Source of the DNA: JBMNHG01 sp045627705
Lineage (GTDB): Bacteria > Verrucomicrobiota > Kiritimatiellia > RFP12 > JBMNHG01
DNA length: 30,239 nt
Assembly (NCBI GenBank): GCA_045627705.1
Contig: JAZQOE010000056.1
Location: 1 to 30,239, forward strand
Direction of reading: 5' to 3'
Shown here: piece after piece, positions 7,001 to 14,607 of the stretch
Layout of the letters: every line of letters begins with the position of its first letter
How positions within the stretch are numbered: position 1 is the stretch's first letter
Translations under genes and position numbers: made by a program
The notes under the pieces: generated by a model
The model's input: only the letters and a program-made list of their open reading frames with translations
Database searches by the model: none
Told to the model about the DNA's origin: nothing

Positions 7001-8224
7001 ATGACAACCCTCACCATCACTGACCTGCCTCTCAAGGAAAGCCGCCGCGAGACCTTTCTCAACGGCGAGTTCTCCGTGCGTTCGCGATCCGGACTCCACC
7101 CTGTGGAGATCGCGTTGATCGAGTCGATGCCGAAGTACGCGCAGCGCAAGCGTCACCTTGTGACAGGCAATCGCACTGGCGTTCTTCCGCTTGCCCTTTC
7201 CGCTTTCCCCGGCGGACGCGAAATCGTCGCGCATGGCTTCGACATCCACCATGTCCGCGCCATCGCGCGCAACTTCTCGGAAAACGGCGCACCGGTTTCC
7301 CGCGATTTTCCCCGCGAACCATTCGCGATCGCCTGCGATGGAAATGGCGAAATCACGGGTGGCCGCCTGAATCTCAACTGTGGCCCGGCACTTCCCGACG
7401 GCCCATTCGACGTTGTCTGGATCATGGCTTCAGCGACCAACACTGCGGCGGAAGTCGTGCAGGAATGGTTCGAGCAGGCGCATGGCGTGCTTGCGGATGG
7501 CGGAATGTGCGTCGTGGCGACAGATGGACAGGTCGCATGGACGCAAGAGCAGATGAAGCGCGTATTCGGCAAGGTCTCGGCATTTCCACCATGCGGCGGC
7601 GCGCGCGTTCTCGCTGCGAAAAAGTCAGCGCCCATCCGCAAGCGACACGATTTCTCCGCCGCGTTCGAGGCATCTCTTCCCGATGGGCTTCCTCCGTTGG
7701 CGATGAAGACGATCCCTGGCGTTTTCGCGCACAGGCGTCCGGATGCTGGCGGCTTGGCGCTCGCCGAGGTGGCGCGCGACCGCGTAAAACCTGGCGATCG
7801 TCTGCTCGACCTTGGCTGCGGTTGCGGTCTGGTCGGACTTCTCCTTGCGCGTCACATCGGCGCGGAAGGGCGAGTTTCGCTTGTGGATTCCGATTCGCGC
7901 GCATTCGCTTGCACCGTTGCGAATGCGAAGGCGAATGGGTTGTTTGAGCGCTGCGAGGTCGTACTCAACGACGAAGGTTACGGTGGAGGGCCAGTCTTCG
8001 ACGTTGTCGTGGGCAATCCACCCTATTATTCCGACTATTCGATCGCGGGGCGTTTCATCGCCGAGGCGGGTTATGTGCTCAAGCCAGGCGGGCTGGCGTT
8101 GATTGTCGCCCGCGACGCCCGCCGCCATGCCGAATTGCTCGAGGAATTCGTGGGGCCTGCAACGATTGAAAACCGTCGCGGTTATCAGGTTGCAATCGCC
8201 ACGCGTCGCTCCAGGGACGACTGA
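7001..8224 (+). CDS. RsmC/RlmG-like class I SAM-dependent methyltransferase
   Basis: The 407-residue protein has two Rossmann-like halves, the layout of RsmC and RlmG, 23S/16S rRNA guanine-N2 methyltransferases. The C-terminal half has the SAM-binding motif LLDLGCGCGLVG near residue 268 and the catalytic NPPYYSDY near 338; RsmC has NPPFHxG at this place. The N-terminal half lacks the glycine-rich SAM motif and probably serves in substrate binding. The substrate may be rRNA but could be another base or protein, since NPPY is shared by several target classes. Its stop overlaps the recO start (TGATG), so translation is probably coupled. No clear ribosome site precedes the ATG at 7001, which makes the start less certain. 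Confidence 0.82.
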   Translation: MTTLTITDLPLKESRRETFLNGEFSVRSRSGLHPVEIALIESMPKYAQRKRHLVTGNRTGVLPLALSAFPGGREIVAHGFDIHHVRAIARNFSENGAPVSRDFPREPFAIACDGNGEITGGRLNLNCGPALPDGPFDVVWIMASATNTAAEVVQEWFEQAHGVLADGGMCVVATDGQVAWTQEQMKRVFGKVSAFPPCGGARVLAAKKSAPIRKRHDFSAAFEASLPDGLPPLAMKTIPGVFAHRRPDAGGLALAEVARDRVKPGDRLLDLGCGCGLVGLLLARHIGAEGRVSLVDSDSRAFACTVANAKANGLFERCEVVLNDEGYGGGPVFDVVVGNPPYYSDYSIAGRFIAEAGYVLKPGGLALIVARDARRHAELLEEFVGPATIENRRGYQVAIATRRSRDD

Positions 8225-8985
8225 TGATTCTTTCCACGGAAGCCATAGCATTGCGGATACATCCGTTTTCCAACACCTCGCATATAGTGGCTTGGCTTTC
8301 GCCGCAGTATGGCCGTGTCGTGACATCGATCAAGGGCGCATGCAGGCCAAAGAGCTTCTTCCTTGGACAATACGATGTCGGCGCATCGTGCCAGTTGCTC
8401 TTCTACCGTCGCGATTCAAACGGGGTACATGCCGTGCGCGAATGCACGCCGGTCAAAATGCGTGAAGGCTTGCGGGAAGATTGGCGGCGCGCTGCTGCCG
8501 CAAGCTACGCATGCGATTTCGTCTCGCGGCTTGCGCAGCCGATGCTTGAGGCGGTTCAGCTTTTTGAATTGCTTGAAAAGACGCTCGATGCCTTTGCGGC
8601 GGGCGCGCCATCGCCGTCACAGGCGCTTCTTATGTTCGAGATGATGGCGCTTCGGGCAGTAGGCCTCTCGCCGAACCTGGAGGCTTGCGAGGGCTGCGCC
8701 GGCATGGGCGGGCGAGATTGCCGATTCGCCTTGAATGCGGGCCGTCCGGCTTGTCAGCGCACGCCGCCTGCGCCTGGCGAGCCAACTGTGATGGTGCCCG
8801 CTGGAGTCCTGCAGGCGCTACGTGATTTCGAGGAATCGCAGGGGAGGGGTGTTCCTCCATCGTGGAACGATCCCGTGATAGAACTTGGGTTGCGCCGTTT
8901 TCTCGGCGTGTTCATCGGGTGCCATCTCGATCTGCCGCCAGCCACTCGCCGCACTGCGTTCGAGTGGATTGAATTCAAGCCATGA
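8224..8985 (+). CDS. recO: DNA repair protein RecO
   Basis: The 253-residue protein matches RecO in length and layout. The N-terminal OB fold (about 1-80) contains the typical opening with STEAIALRIHPFSNTSHIV and YGRVVTSIKGACRPKS. A helical domain follows, with a zinc-finger-like region CEGCAGMGGRDC through ACQR near residues 155-180. RecO helps RecR and RecA in loading RecA onto SSB-coated single strands. The usual zinc site has four cysteines; here the last CxxC is replaced by a single Cys (PACQ), so metal binding may be altered. The start overlaps the methyltransferase stop. The gene ends 17 bases from the convergent kinase gene with no visible terminator between. Confidence 0.92.
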   Translation: MILSTEAIALRIHPFSNTSHIVAWLSPQYGRVVTSIKGACRPKSFFLGQYDVGASCQLLFYRRDSNGVHAVRECTPVKMREGLREDWRRAAAASYACDFVSRLAQPMLEAVQLFELLEKTLDAFAAGAPSPSQALLMFEMMALRAVGLSPNLEACEGCAGMGGRDCRFALNAGRPACQRTPPAPGEPTVMVPAGVLQALRDFEESQGRGVPPSWNDPVIELGLRRFLGVFIGCHLDLPPATRRTAFEWIEFKP

Positions 8986-9002
8986 CCTGGCACCCTCGTT
9001 GA

Positions 9003-11150
9003 TCAGCGAGTGGCAAGAACGGCGAGGAAGGCGTCGCCGACGGGACTTGAAAGCGCCTTGAAGTAGCCTTGCGCCTGGCGTATCTTGTCGCCATGGACGC
9101 ATTGAAGGCCGAGAAGAAGGTTCCCCGCCGGCGTTGATTCGCCGCCTAGCACGCGGATACGTTCTTCCGGATGAAGCGAGTCAAATGAATAGCTCTTCGT
9201 ATAGACGGGACGTTTTGCCGGCTTGACACGGAGCATGACCCCATTTTGTTTGACATCGATCACGACACCGCCTACCGAATCGTCGAGCAGTTTGAGCCAG
9301 ATTTCATCGTCGATTCGCTTTTCGTATTTTGCGAGATACGATTTGGGGGCATCCGCATACGCCACGAAGATTCTTGCCATGTTGTAGGTTGTCAACGTTG
9401 CGCCAAGGGCGGGTTTACGTGCGAGTTCATCCTCGAACAGTGCCATTCCGCATGGCATTCCCTTGTCGCAGATTTCGAGGGCGACCCTGCGTAGGAGTTC
9501 ATTGGACTCTTCTTCAAGTTGCTGCGTGCACTGCTCGGCCGGATTCATGCTGGCGAGTTCGCGGATAGCCTTGATTGGACGCGCGGCGTAAGCCGCATCT
9601 GATTCAGCCTTCCATTTTTCGACCTGTTCTTTACGCCAGGCTTTCGTTTCCTCGGAGCAGGGGCCGTCGTAGTTTTCGAAAAGATCAATGGCGCGATTGT
9701 AAAGCGCCCAATCCGCAAGATCTCCCGCGCGCGCATTTAGCGAGACGCGCGTACGGTCGATCTGGTACTGGTAGTCCTTTTCAAGTTCCTCGAGTTTTTT
9801 CCGCGCGATCTTGCGCACTTCGGCGCATCCGGCGGAATCGGCGACAACCTTGCGCATCATATCGACTGCGCCCTTCGCATCGTCGGGATTCTCGCGTATC
9901 CATACAATCGCGGCGCGATAGAGGCGCGCTTCATCGTTGTCGGGAAGCGTGACCGTCGTTGATGTCAAGGCAGGTTGGGTGTCCTCCGGGGCAGGGGGCG
10001 GAGGAGTCGCAACGGTTTTTGGCGACACGGGCGGTGTGTTGGAAACTACGGCGTTGGAGGTTTCGCTTCCTCCCATTGCGTCGATTGCATCGCGCTGGAT
10101 TTCTTCCTGTGCGGAGTGCCGCCAGGACTTGTACGCCTTGAGTCCGAATACGGCGGCTGCGGAGATGATCAGCAAAACGATGACAAGACCAAGGGGGAAG
10201 CCGCGTTTTGTCCGGTGGACGCTCTTCAATGTTGGGATGTCGTGCGCGGTGGTCATGCTGGTGCGTTCTGGACAGCGCTCCATCGTGCTGAGGCCTTGTG
10301 CTAGCGGAAGCCCGTGAAGATTGCGGTGTGCGGCGACGGCCGCGATGTCCTTTGCGACAGATGCCCAGCTGTGGTGGCGGTTGCGGCGGTCTTTCGCCAT
10401 CATCTTTTCAAGCAGCTGGCAGAACTGCGGCGAGATGGAAGAATCGATAGCCATCGCATCGGGGACAGTCCCCGACTGCTGAAGCGCCATTGTCTCCTCG
10501 TCGCCCTTCCCCTGGAAAAGCATCTTGCCTGTCGCGATGTGGTAGAGCGTGGCGCCAAGCGAATAGATGTCCGCGCGGCAGTCGAGATCCTGGTCGCCGC
10601 GCGCCTGTTCCGGCGACATGTATGCCGGCGTGCCAAGGATATCGACCTCGTTGACCTTGTGGCCGGAAAGGTTCATTCGCGCGAGGCCGAGGTCGGTGAG
10701 CTTGATAGTGCCGTCGCCATTGACCATTATATTGTCCGGCTTGATGTCGCAGTGGATCATGCCGTACTTCGTGTATGCGTAGTCGAGGGCGTCAACCACA
10801 TACTCCGCAATCGTGATGGCCTGTTGTTCTCCGAGGCCCTGGCGCTTGCGGCGGAGCCATTCGCCGACTGTGTATCCCGTTACCAGCTCCATCGCGAAGT
10901 AGTGGAGGCCGTTGGAAGTGCCGGCTTCGAAAACCTGGACGATGCCGGGATGGCGCAGGCGGGCCGCCGAACGCGCCTCGTCGGTGAAGCGGCGGACATC
11001 ATCGGCGTCGCGCGCAAGCGATTCGTCGAGGATCTTCACGGCGACGGGGCGGTCGAGGGAGATTTGGCGGGCCTGCCAGACGGTCGCCATGCCTCCCTTG
11101 CCGAGAACTTCGAGAATCTCGAAGCCGTCAATCTGTGGAACGCCGCTCAC
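9003..11150 (-). CDS. Membrane-bound eukaryote-like Ser/Thr protein kinase (PknB type)
   Basis: The 715-residue protein has a Hanks-type kinase domain (about 8-272), a single membrane helix (318-338, rich in L, I, V, A) and a 375-residue C-terminal region outside the cytoplasm with a proline-rich linker (372-392). Kinase motifs: glycine loop GKGGMATVW (17-25), Lys39 in VAVK, catalytic loop HCDIKPDN (133-140), metal motif DLG with Asp153, and SPEQ at 179-182. Arg in the usual HRD is replaced by Cys134, so it is a non-RD kinase, while the catalytic Asp135 remains. It starts at GTG 11150, overlapping the TGA of the upstream gene (GTGA), with AAGG just before it. Targets are unknown; the C-terminus may be a sensor. 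Confidence 0.92.
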   Translation of the reverse strand: MSGVPQIDGFEILEVLGKGGMATVWQARQISLDRPVAVKILDESLARDADDVRRFTDEARSAARLRHPGIVQVFEAGTSNGLHYFAMELVTGYTVGEWLRRKRQGLGEQQAITIAEYVVDALDYAYTKYGMIHCDIKPDNIMVNGDGTIKLTDLGLARMNLSGHKVNEVDILGTPAYMSPEQARGDQDLDCRADIYSLGATLYHIATGKMLFQGKGDEETMALQQSGTVPDAMAIDSSISPQFCQLLEKMMAKDRRNRHHSWASVAKDIAAVAAHRNLHGLPLAQGLSTMERCPERTSMTTAHDIPTLKSVHRTKRGFPLGLVIVLLIISAAAVFGLKAYKSWRHSAQEEIQRDAIDAMGGSETSNAVVSNTPPVSPKTVATPPPPAPEDTQPALTSTTVTLPDNDEARLYRAAIVWIRENPDDAKGAVDMMRKVVADSAGCAEVRKIARKKLEELEKDYQYQIDRTRVSLNARAGDLADWALYNRAIDLFENYDGPCSEETKAWRKEQVEKWKAESDAAYAARPIKAIRELASMNPAEQCTQQLEEESNELLRRVALEICDKGMPCGMALFEDELARKPALGATLTTYNMARIFVAYADAPKSYLAKYEKRIDDEIWLKLLDDSVGGVVIDVKQNGVMLRVKPAKRPVYTKSYSFDSLHPEERIRVLGGESTPAGNLLLGLQCVHGDKIRQAQGYFKALSSPVGDAFLAVLATR
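10461..10473. repeat. GGGG(N5)CCCC palindrome within the kinase gene
   Basis: GGGGACAGTCCCC, extended by TC and GA to a 17-bp perfect palindrome centred on one base. It encodes the SGTVPD segment (about residues 225-231) of the kinase. It is close to the units in the hydrolase gene but differs in the core, so kinship is uncertain. Confidence 0.5.
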
Positions 11151-12277
11151 TTGCCTTGATGTCCATCGCCCTGGCACGAATTGCAGAGCATTACGCCAGC
11201 GCCGCCGCAGGCGCGGCATGGTTCGCCTTTCTTATCGACCTTTGCGCCCTTGCAGCTCTTGCACGCCAGGATGCCTTCGCCGTGACACGCGCGGCATTCG
11301 CCGGCGAGTCCGGACCCCTTGCAACTGCGGCACGCCATTCTACCGTCGCCCTTGCATTCGATGCAGGTGACGTGTCCGGATCCCTTGCATTCGGGGCATG
11401 GGGACTTGAGCGCCAGTTCCGTCTTTGGCGAAAGCGAGTTCGCATTCTTGCGCTCGACCATCCCCTGCTTGCAACCCTTGGCCTTGCACTGGGTGTGGCC
11501 GAGTCCCTTGCATGCCTTGCAGTCGGTGTCGTGGAATCCTCCGCATCCTCCGCATGTCTTGGGGCGCGCGCGGCGGACGGCCGCCATTTGCTCGACGGTG
11601 AGTTCCCATTCGGCGGGAATCCAGACGCGGCCGCACAGCGCCCTGCCGGAACCCTGTCGCATGATCCCGTATTCGTGGTTGCACTTGTTGGCCAGACCGG
11701 CAAGTTCATCCGCGCTTCGGATGGCGCGCACTTCGCCGAGCCCTGCGCATGCGGGGCATACGGAACCGCTGACTTCGCGGGTGGTGTCCTCGCCGCCCAT
11801 CGCGTGCGCGACGAATGTGCGCTTGCCGGAGCCATTGCATGCGGGGCATGCGCGGCTGCCGATGACAATCGCATCGCGGCAACGGAGGATGGATTCGGCG
11901 AGGGTTTCGCCGGCCTTTGCCGTGCGCGGGTCGTCCTGCGCCAGTACAAGCAGCGCGAGCGCGTTCTCGTATGCCTGGAGTGCGAGCGCGGGTTGCTTTG
12001 CTTCTTCCTTGCGTCCGAATACCGCGTCTTCGCGGGCGGCCTCGAAAGCCTTTCCCGCGAGATCTTCGTCGGTGGCATTGTCCTGGGGCTTGTTCGCCTG
12101 GGGCTGCTCGGCGGACTGTTCCTCCGCAGTGGCGGGAAGCAGCGCGCCGCAATGTGTGCAACGCGCTTCGCCGTCATCGGCCTCATAGCCGCAGGCGGGA
12201 CAGATCGTGAGCGCCAGCGAATCGATGACGATGGCGCATGCGGCGGCAATCAGGAAATTTCTTGCGGATGTCTTCAT
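11147..12277 (-). CDS. Multi-CxxCxGxG zinc-cluster protein with N-terminal hydrophobic segment
   Basis: The 376-residue protein starts with a hydrophobic stretch (about 8-24, FLIAAACAIV) that could be a signal peptide or membrane anchor; an Asp inside weakens this. A zinc ribbon follows (Cys26, 29, 40, 43). A helical region (about 56-135) leads to a long cysteine-rich part (144-372) with about ten DnaJ-type CxxCxGxG motifs, among them CPACNGSG, CKACKGLG, CIECKGDG and CNSCQGDG. No J domain is present, so it is not DnaJ. The role is unknown; thiol or zinc binding and protein scaffolding are possible. It follows manA with no gap (TAA then ATG), and its stop overlaps the kinase GTG, so a functional link with the kinase is likely. 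Confidence 0.85.
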   Translation of the reverse strand: MKTSARNFLIAAACAIVIDSLALTICPACGYEADDGEARCTHCGALLPATAEEQSAEQPQANKPQDNATDEDLAGKAFEAAREDAVFGRKEEAKQPALALQAYENALALLVLAQDDPRTAKAGETLAESILRCRDAIVIGSRACPACNGSGKRTFVAHAMGGEDTTREVSGSVCPACAGLGEVRAIRSADELAGLANKCNHEYGIMRQGSGRALCGRVWIPAEWELTVEQMAAVRRARPKTCGGCGGFHDTDCKACKGLGHTQCKAKGCKQGMVERKNANSLSPKTELALKSPCPECKGSGHVTCIECKGDGRMACRSCKGSGLAGECRACHGEGILACKSCKGAKVDKKGEPCRACGGAGVMLCNSCQGDGHQGK

Positions 12278-13276
12278 TTATTCTGCGCTTGGCTTGCCGA
12301 GAGTGATGAGGAAGAGCGTCGCGGAATCCGCTGTTGGTTCGACAACCGTATCGGGAGCGCATGCCGGGACGAGAAGCGATTCGCCGGCGTGGATGCTGGC
12401 GCCCGCGATCATTGCGGCGCCGTCCAGGCAGAAAACGCCGAGGAATGTCGTGGGGTCGGCGGGAATGGTCGTTGTTTCGCGGAGGTCGAGACGGCGCAAA
12501 CGGAAGATTGGGCAGGAGAGAATCTCCGTCCATGCGTTTGCCCCATCGGCGACGGAAGGAAGGTTCCTGCGGAGTGTCGGGGTGGGAAGACCGGTGTCAA
12601 CCGCTTGCAGACCCTGGTCAAGGTGGAGCTGGCGCGGCTTGCCATTTGCATCGACGCGTCCCCAGTCGCTCAGTCGGTATGTGGTGTCGGAGCTTTGCTG
12701 GATCTCGAAGATCAGGCACCCTTCGCAGATTGCATGGGCGAGGCCGCCCGGGATGAAGATCGAATCGCCGGGCTTGACTTCGAAGCGCGTGAGAAGCGGC
12801 TCGGCGGTGTTTGACTCGATCGCGGCGCGAAGCTCTGCCTTGTCCATTGGCGGCCAGCTCCAGCGCACGCCGGCGTAGATGCTCGCGCCAGGCGCGGCGC
12901 CAACGACATACCACATTTCCGTCTTTGGCTCGCCGCCGACTTCCTTCGCGGTCTGTTCGTTGGGATGGACCTGAAGGCTAAGGCGCTTCTGCGCATCGAT
13001 CAGTTTGACCAAGAGCGGGAACTTCCTTGGATCGGGGGCGGAGGTGCCGATAAGGTCGCATCCGAATTCCTCGACAAGCTCCGTGAGCGGCTTTCCGGCG
13101 TATGGGCCTTCGGCGACAATGCCAGGGTGCGAAGGATGGCCGGAGATTTCCCATGACTCGGAGCAGACGGGAGGTAGGCCAGTGCGGTTGAACCTGCGTG
13201 CAATCTCACTGCCGCCCCAGAGCGCCTCGGCGTAGTAGGGTGTCAAGCGTAGCGGTGCATTGCAGATAGTGGACAT
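12278..13276 (-). CDS. manA: Mannose-6-phosphate isomerase, type I (class I)
   Basis: The 332-residue enzyme interconverts mannose-6-phosphate and fructose-6-phosphate. Zinc ligands are readable: Gln102 and His104 in LQVHPNE, Glu120 in TEMWYV and His181 in PGGLAHAI. The length fits the short bacterial (Bacillus-like) forms and not the 390-residue enterobacterial form. The start at 13276 has GAAAGG nine bases upstream; an upstream extension in this frame runs into tRNA-Ser and is rejected. It heads a three-gene unit with the zinc-cluster protein and the kinase. A link to mannose metabolism or glycan precursor supply is clear for manA, but why it sits with a kinase is not known. Confidence 0.95.
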   Translation of the reverse strand: MSTICNAPLRLTPYYAEALWGGSEIARRFNRTGLPPVCSESWEISGHPSHPGIVAEGPYAGKPLTELVEEFGCDLIGTSAPDPRKFPLLVKLIDAQKRLSLQVHPNEQTAKEVGGEPKTEMWYVVGAAPGASIYAGVRWSWPPMDKAELRAAIESNTAEPLLTRFEVKPGDSIFIPGGLAHAICEGCLIFEIQQSSDTTYRLSDWGRVDANGKPRQLHLDQGLQAVDTGLPTPTLRRNLPSVADGANAWTEILSCPIFRLRRLDLRETTTIPADPTTFLGVFCLDGAAMIAGASIHAGESLLVPACAPDTVVEPTADSATLFLITLGKPSAE

Positions 13277-13333
13277 CGTAGTCGGCCTTTCGCATTTACG
13301 GCATGAATCAAGCAAAACTCGTGCCTTGATAAC

Positions 13334-13362
13334 AAAAAATCCGCCGACTGACGCCGGCGGAT
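13334..13362 (-). terminator. Rho-independent terminator after tRNA-Ser
   Basis: On the minus strand an 8-bp stem (ATCCGCCG with CGGCGGAT, 13355-13362 and 13339-13346) closes an 8-base loop and is followed by six T. It would end the tRNA-Ser transcript before manA, which therefore needs its own promoter. Confidence 0.85.
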
Positions 13363-13367
13363 GAAAT

Positions 13368-13459
13368 TGGCGGAGAGGGAGGGATTCGAACCCCCGGTGC
13401 CCTTGCGAGCACGCCTGATTTCGAGTCAGGTACAATCAACCAGGCTCTGCCACCTCTCC
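13368..13459 (-). tRNA. tRNA-Ser (anticodon CGA)
   Basis: The minus strand folds into a class II tRNA. The acceptor stem GGAGAGG pairs with CCTCTCC, followed by discriminator G and an encoded CCA. The anticodon stem CCTGA/TCAGG holds the loop CTCGAAA, giving anticodon CGA (codon UCG). The long variable arm GTGCTCGCAAGGGCAC is typical of serine, and the T loop is TTCGAAT. Confidence 0.97.
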
Positions 13460-13555
13460 AGAGAACTGCATTAAGCAAACCCAATGCGCGGCAGACATTG
13501 TTTGGGGATGTTACCGAAACGCCCTTGGTTTTGCAAGTGGAATGTGATAGCAATC

Positions 13556-13584
13556 TTGTTATCCGCGGGAATATCGGGTATGCT
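13556..13584 (+). promoter_or_regulatory. Possible ruvB promoter giving a very short or no leader
   Basis: TTGTTA (13556-13561), 17 bases, TATGCT (13579-13584). Each box matches the sigma-70 consensus at four of six positions. The start codon lies eight bases after the -10, so the transcript would have almost no leader, which would fit the missing ribosome site. Confidence 0.35.
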
Positions 13585-13592
13585 ATCCAACC

Positions 13593-14606
13593 ATGGAACG
13601 CATCAGCGATCAACTAAACCAGCGCAATGCCTCGTTCGACAACAAGCTGCGCCCTTCGCGCTTTGCCGATTTCGTCGGGCAGGAGAAGGTGCGCGACCGT
13701 TTGCTCCTCGCGGTCGAGGCGGCGCGCCAGCGTGGCGACGTCCTTGACCACGTGCTCCTTTCCGGGCCGCCCGGCCTTGGCAAGACGACTCTCGCATTCA
13801 TCCTCGCGGAGGCGATGGGCGTCCACATCCGCACCACTTCCGGTCCGGTGATCGACAAGCCGGGCGACTTGGCCGGTCTTCTCACGAGCCTCGAACCAGG
13901 CGACATCGTGTTCATCGATGAGATCCACCGCATGCAGCGATCGGTCGAGGAATACCTCTACTCCGCGATGGAGGATTTCGTGCTCGACATCATGATCGAC
14001 CAGGGTCCGAACGCCAGGTCGGTACGCCTTGAGCTTCCGCATTTCACGCTTGTCGGGGCAACGACCCGCAGCGGTTTGATCTCGGCTCCGATGCGCTCGC
14101 GCTTCGGCCTTGTGAATCGTCTCGACTACTATCCCGCAGCGGAACTGTCCGAGATCGTGAAGAAATCCGCCGCGCGTCTCGACGTGGAAGTCGAGCAGGA
14201 AGGCGCGCTGGAGATTGCGAGTCGCTCGCGCGGCACTCCGCGAATCGCGAATAACCTGCTTCGCCGCGTCCGCGACTACGCGCAGGTCAAGGCCGGCAAC
14301 CGCATCACGCGCGATGTCGCCGACCAGGCGCTTTCGATGCTTGAGATCGATCCGCGCGGACTCGATGAAATGGACATGCGCCTTCTCGAGACGATCGTCG
14401 TGAAATACGGCGGCGGGCCGGTCGGCGTTTCGACCCTCGCGGTGGCCGTCGGCGAAGAGCCCGACACCATCGAGGAGGTTTACGAGCCATACCTGATCCA
14501 GGAAGGATACATCGACCGCACTCCGCGCGGACGCATGGCGACGCCGCTGTCGCTGAAACTCTTCAACGCCGCGGGCTACCGCGTCGATGAACTTCCCCTC
14601 GGTTGA
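13593..14606 (+). CDS. ruvB: Holliday junction branch migration ATPase RuvB
   Basis: The 337-residue protein is full-length RuvB, the hexameric AAA+ motor that drives branch migration with RuvA. The opening LRPSRFADFVGQEKV is family-typical. Walker A is GPPGLGKTT, Walker B is FIDEIHR, sensor 1 lies in GATTRSGL, and arginine-finger and sensor 2 regions follow (RSRFG, GTPRIANNLLRR). The C-terminal winged helix ends with GYIDRTPRGRMAT, which binds DNA. ruvA and ruvC are not beside it in this window. The amidase gene starts only one base after its stop, so they may share a transcript. No strong ribosome site precedes the ATG. Confidence 0.97.
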   Translation: MERISDQLNQRNASFDNKLRPSRFADFVGQEKVRDRLLLAVEAARQRGDVLDHVLLSGPPGLGKTTLAFILAEAMGVHIRTTSGPVIDKPGDLAGLLTSLEPGDIVFIDEIHRMQRSVEEYLYSAMEDFVLDIMIDQGPNARSVRLELPHFTLVGATTRSGLISAPMRSRFGLVNRLDYYPAAELSEIVKKSAARLDVEVEQEGALEIASRSRGTPRIANNLLRRVRDYAQVKAGNRITRDVADQALSMLEIDPRGLDEMDMRLLETIVVKYGGGPVGVSTLAVAVGEEPDTIEEVYEPYLIQEGYIDRTPRGRMATPLSLKLFNAAGYRVDELPLG

Positions 14607-14607
14607 T

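Noticed and set aside
8986..9002. Terminator between convergent recO and the kinase gene
   Set aside because: Only 17 bases without a stem or T run; the two transcripts probably overlap.
11147..12277. Assignment of the zinc-cluster protein as DnaJ
   Set aside because: No J domain or HPD motif, and far more CxxCxGxG units than the four of DnaJ.
11135..12814. Long plus-strand open frame of over 550 codons opposite manA and the zinc-cluster gene
   Set aside because: It is antisense to two genes with clear family motifs, shows no recognisable domain, and is a by-product of high GC and codon use.
13277..13435. N-terminal extension of manA through the tRNA-Ser region
   Set aside because: The extension overlaps tRNA-Ser and its terminator; the start at 13276 has a good ribosome site.
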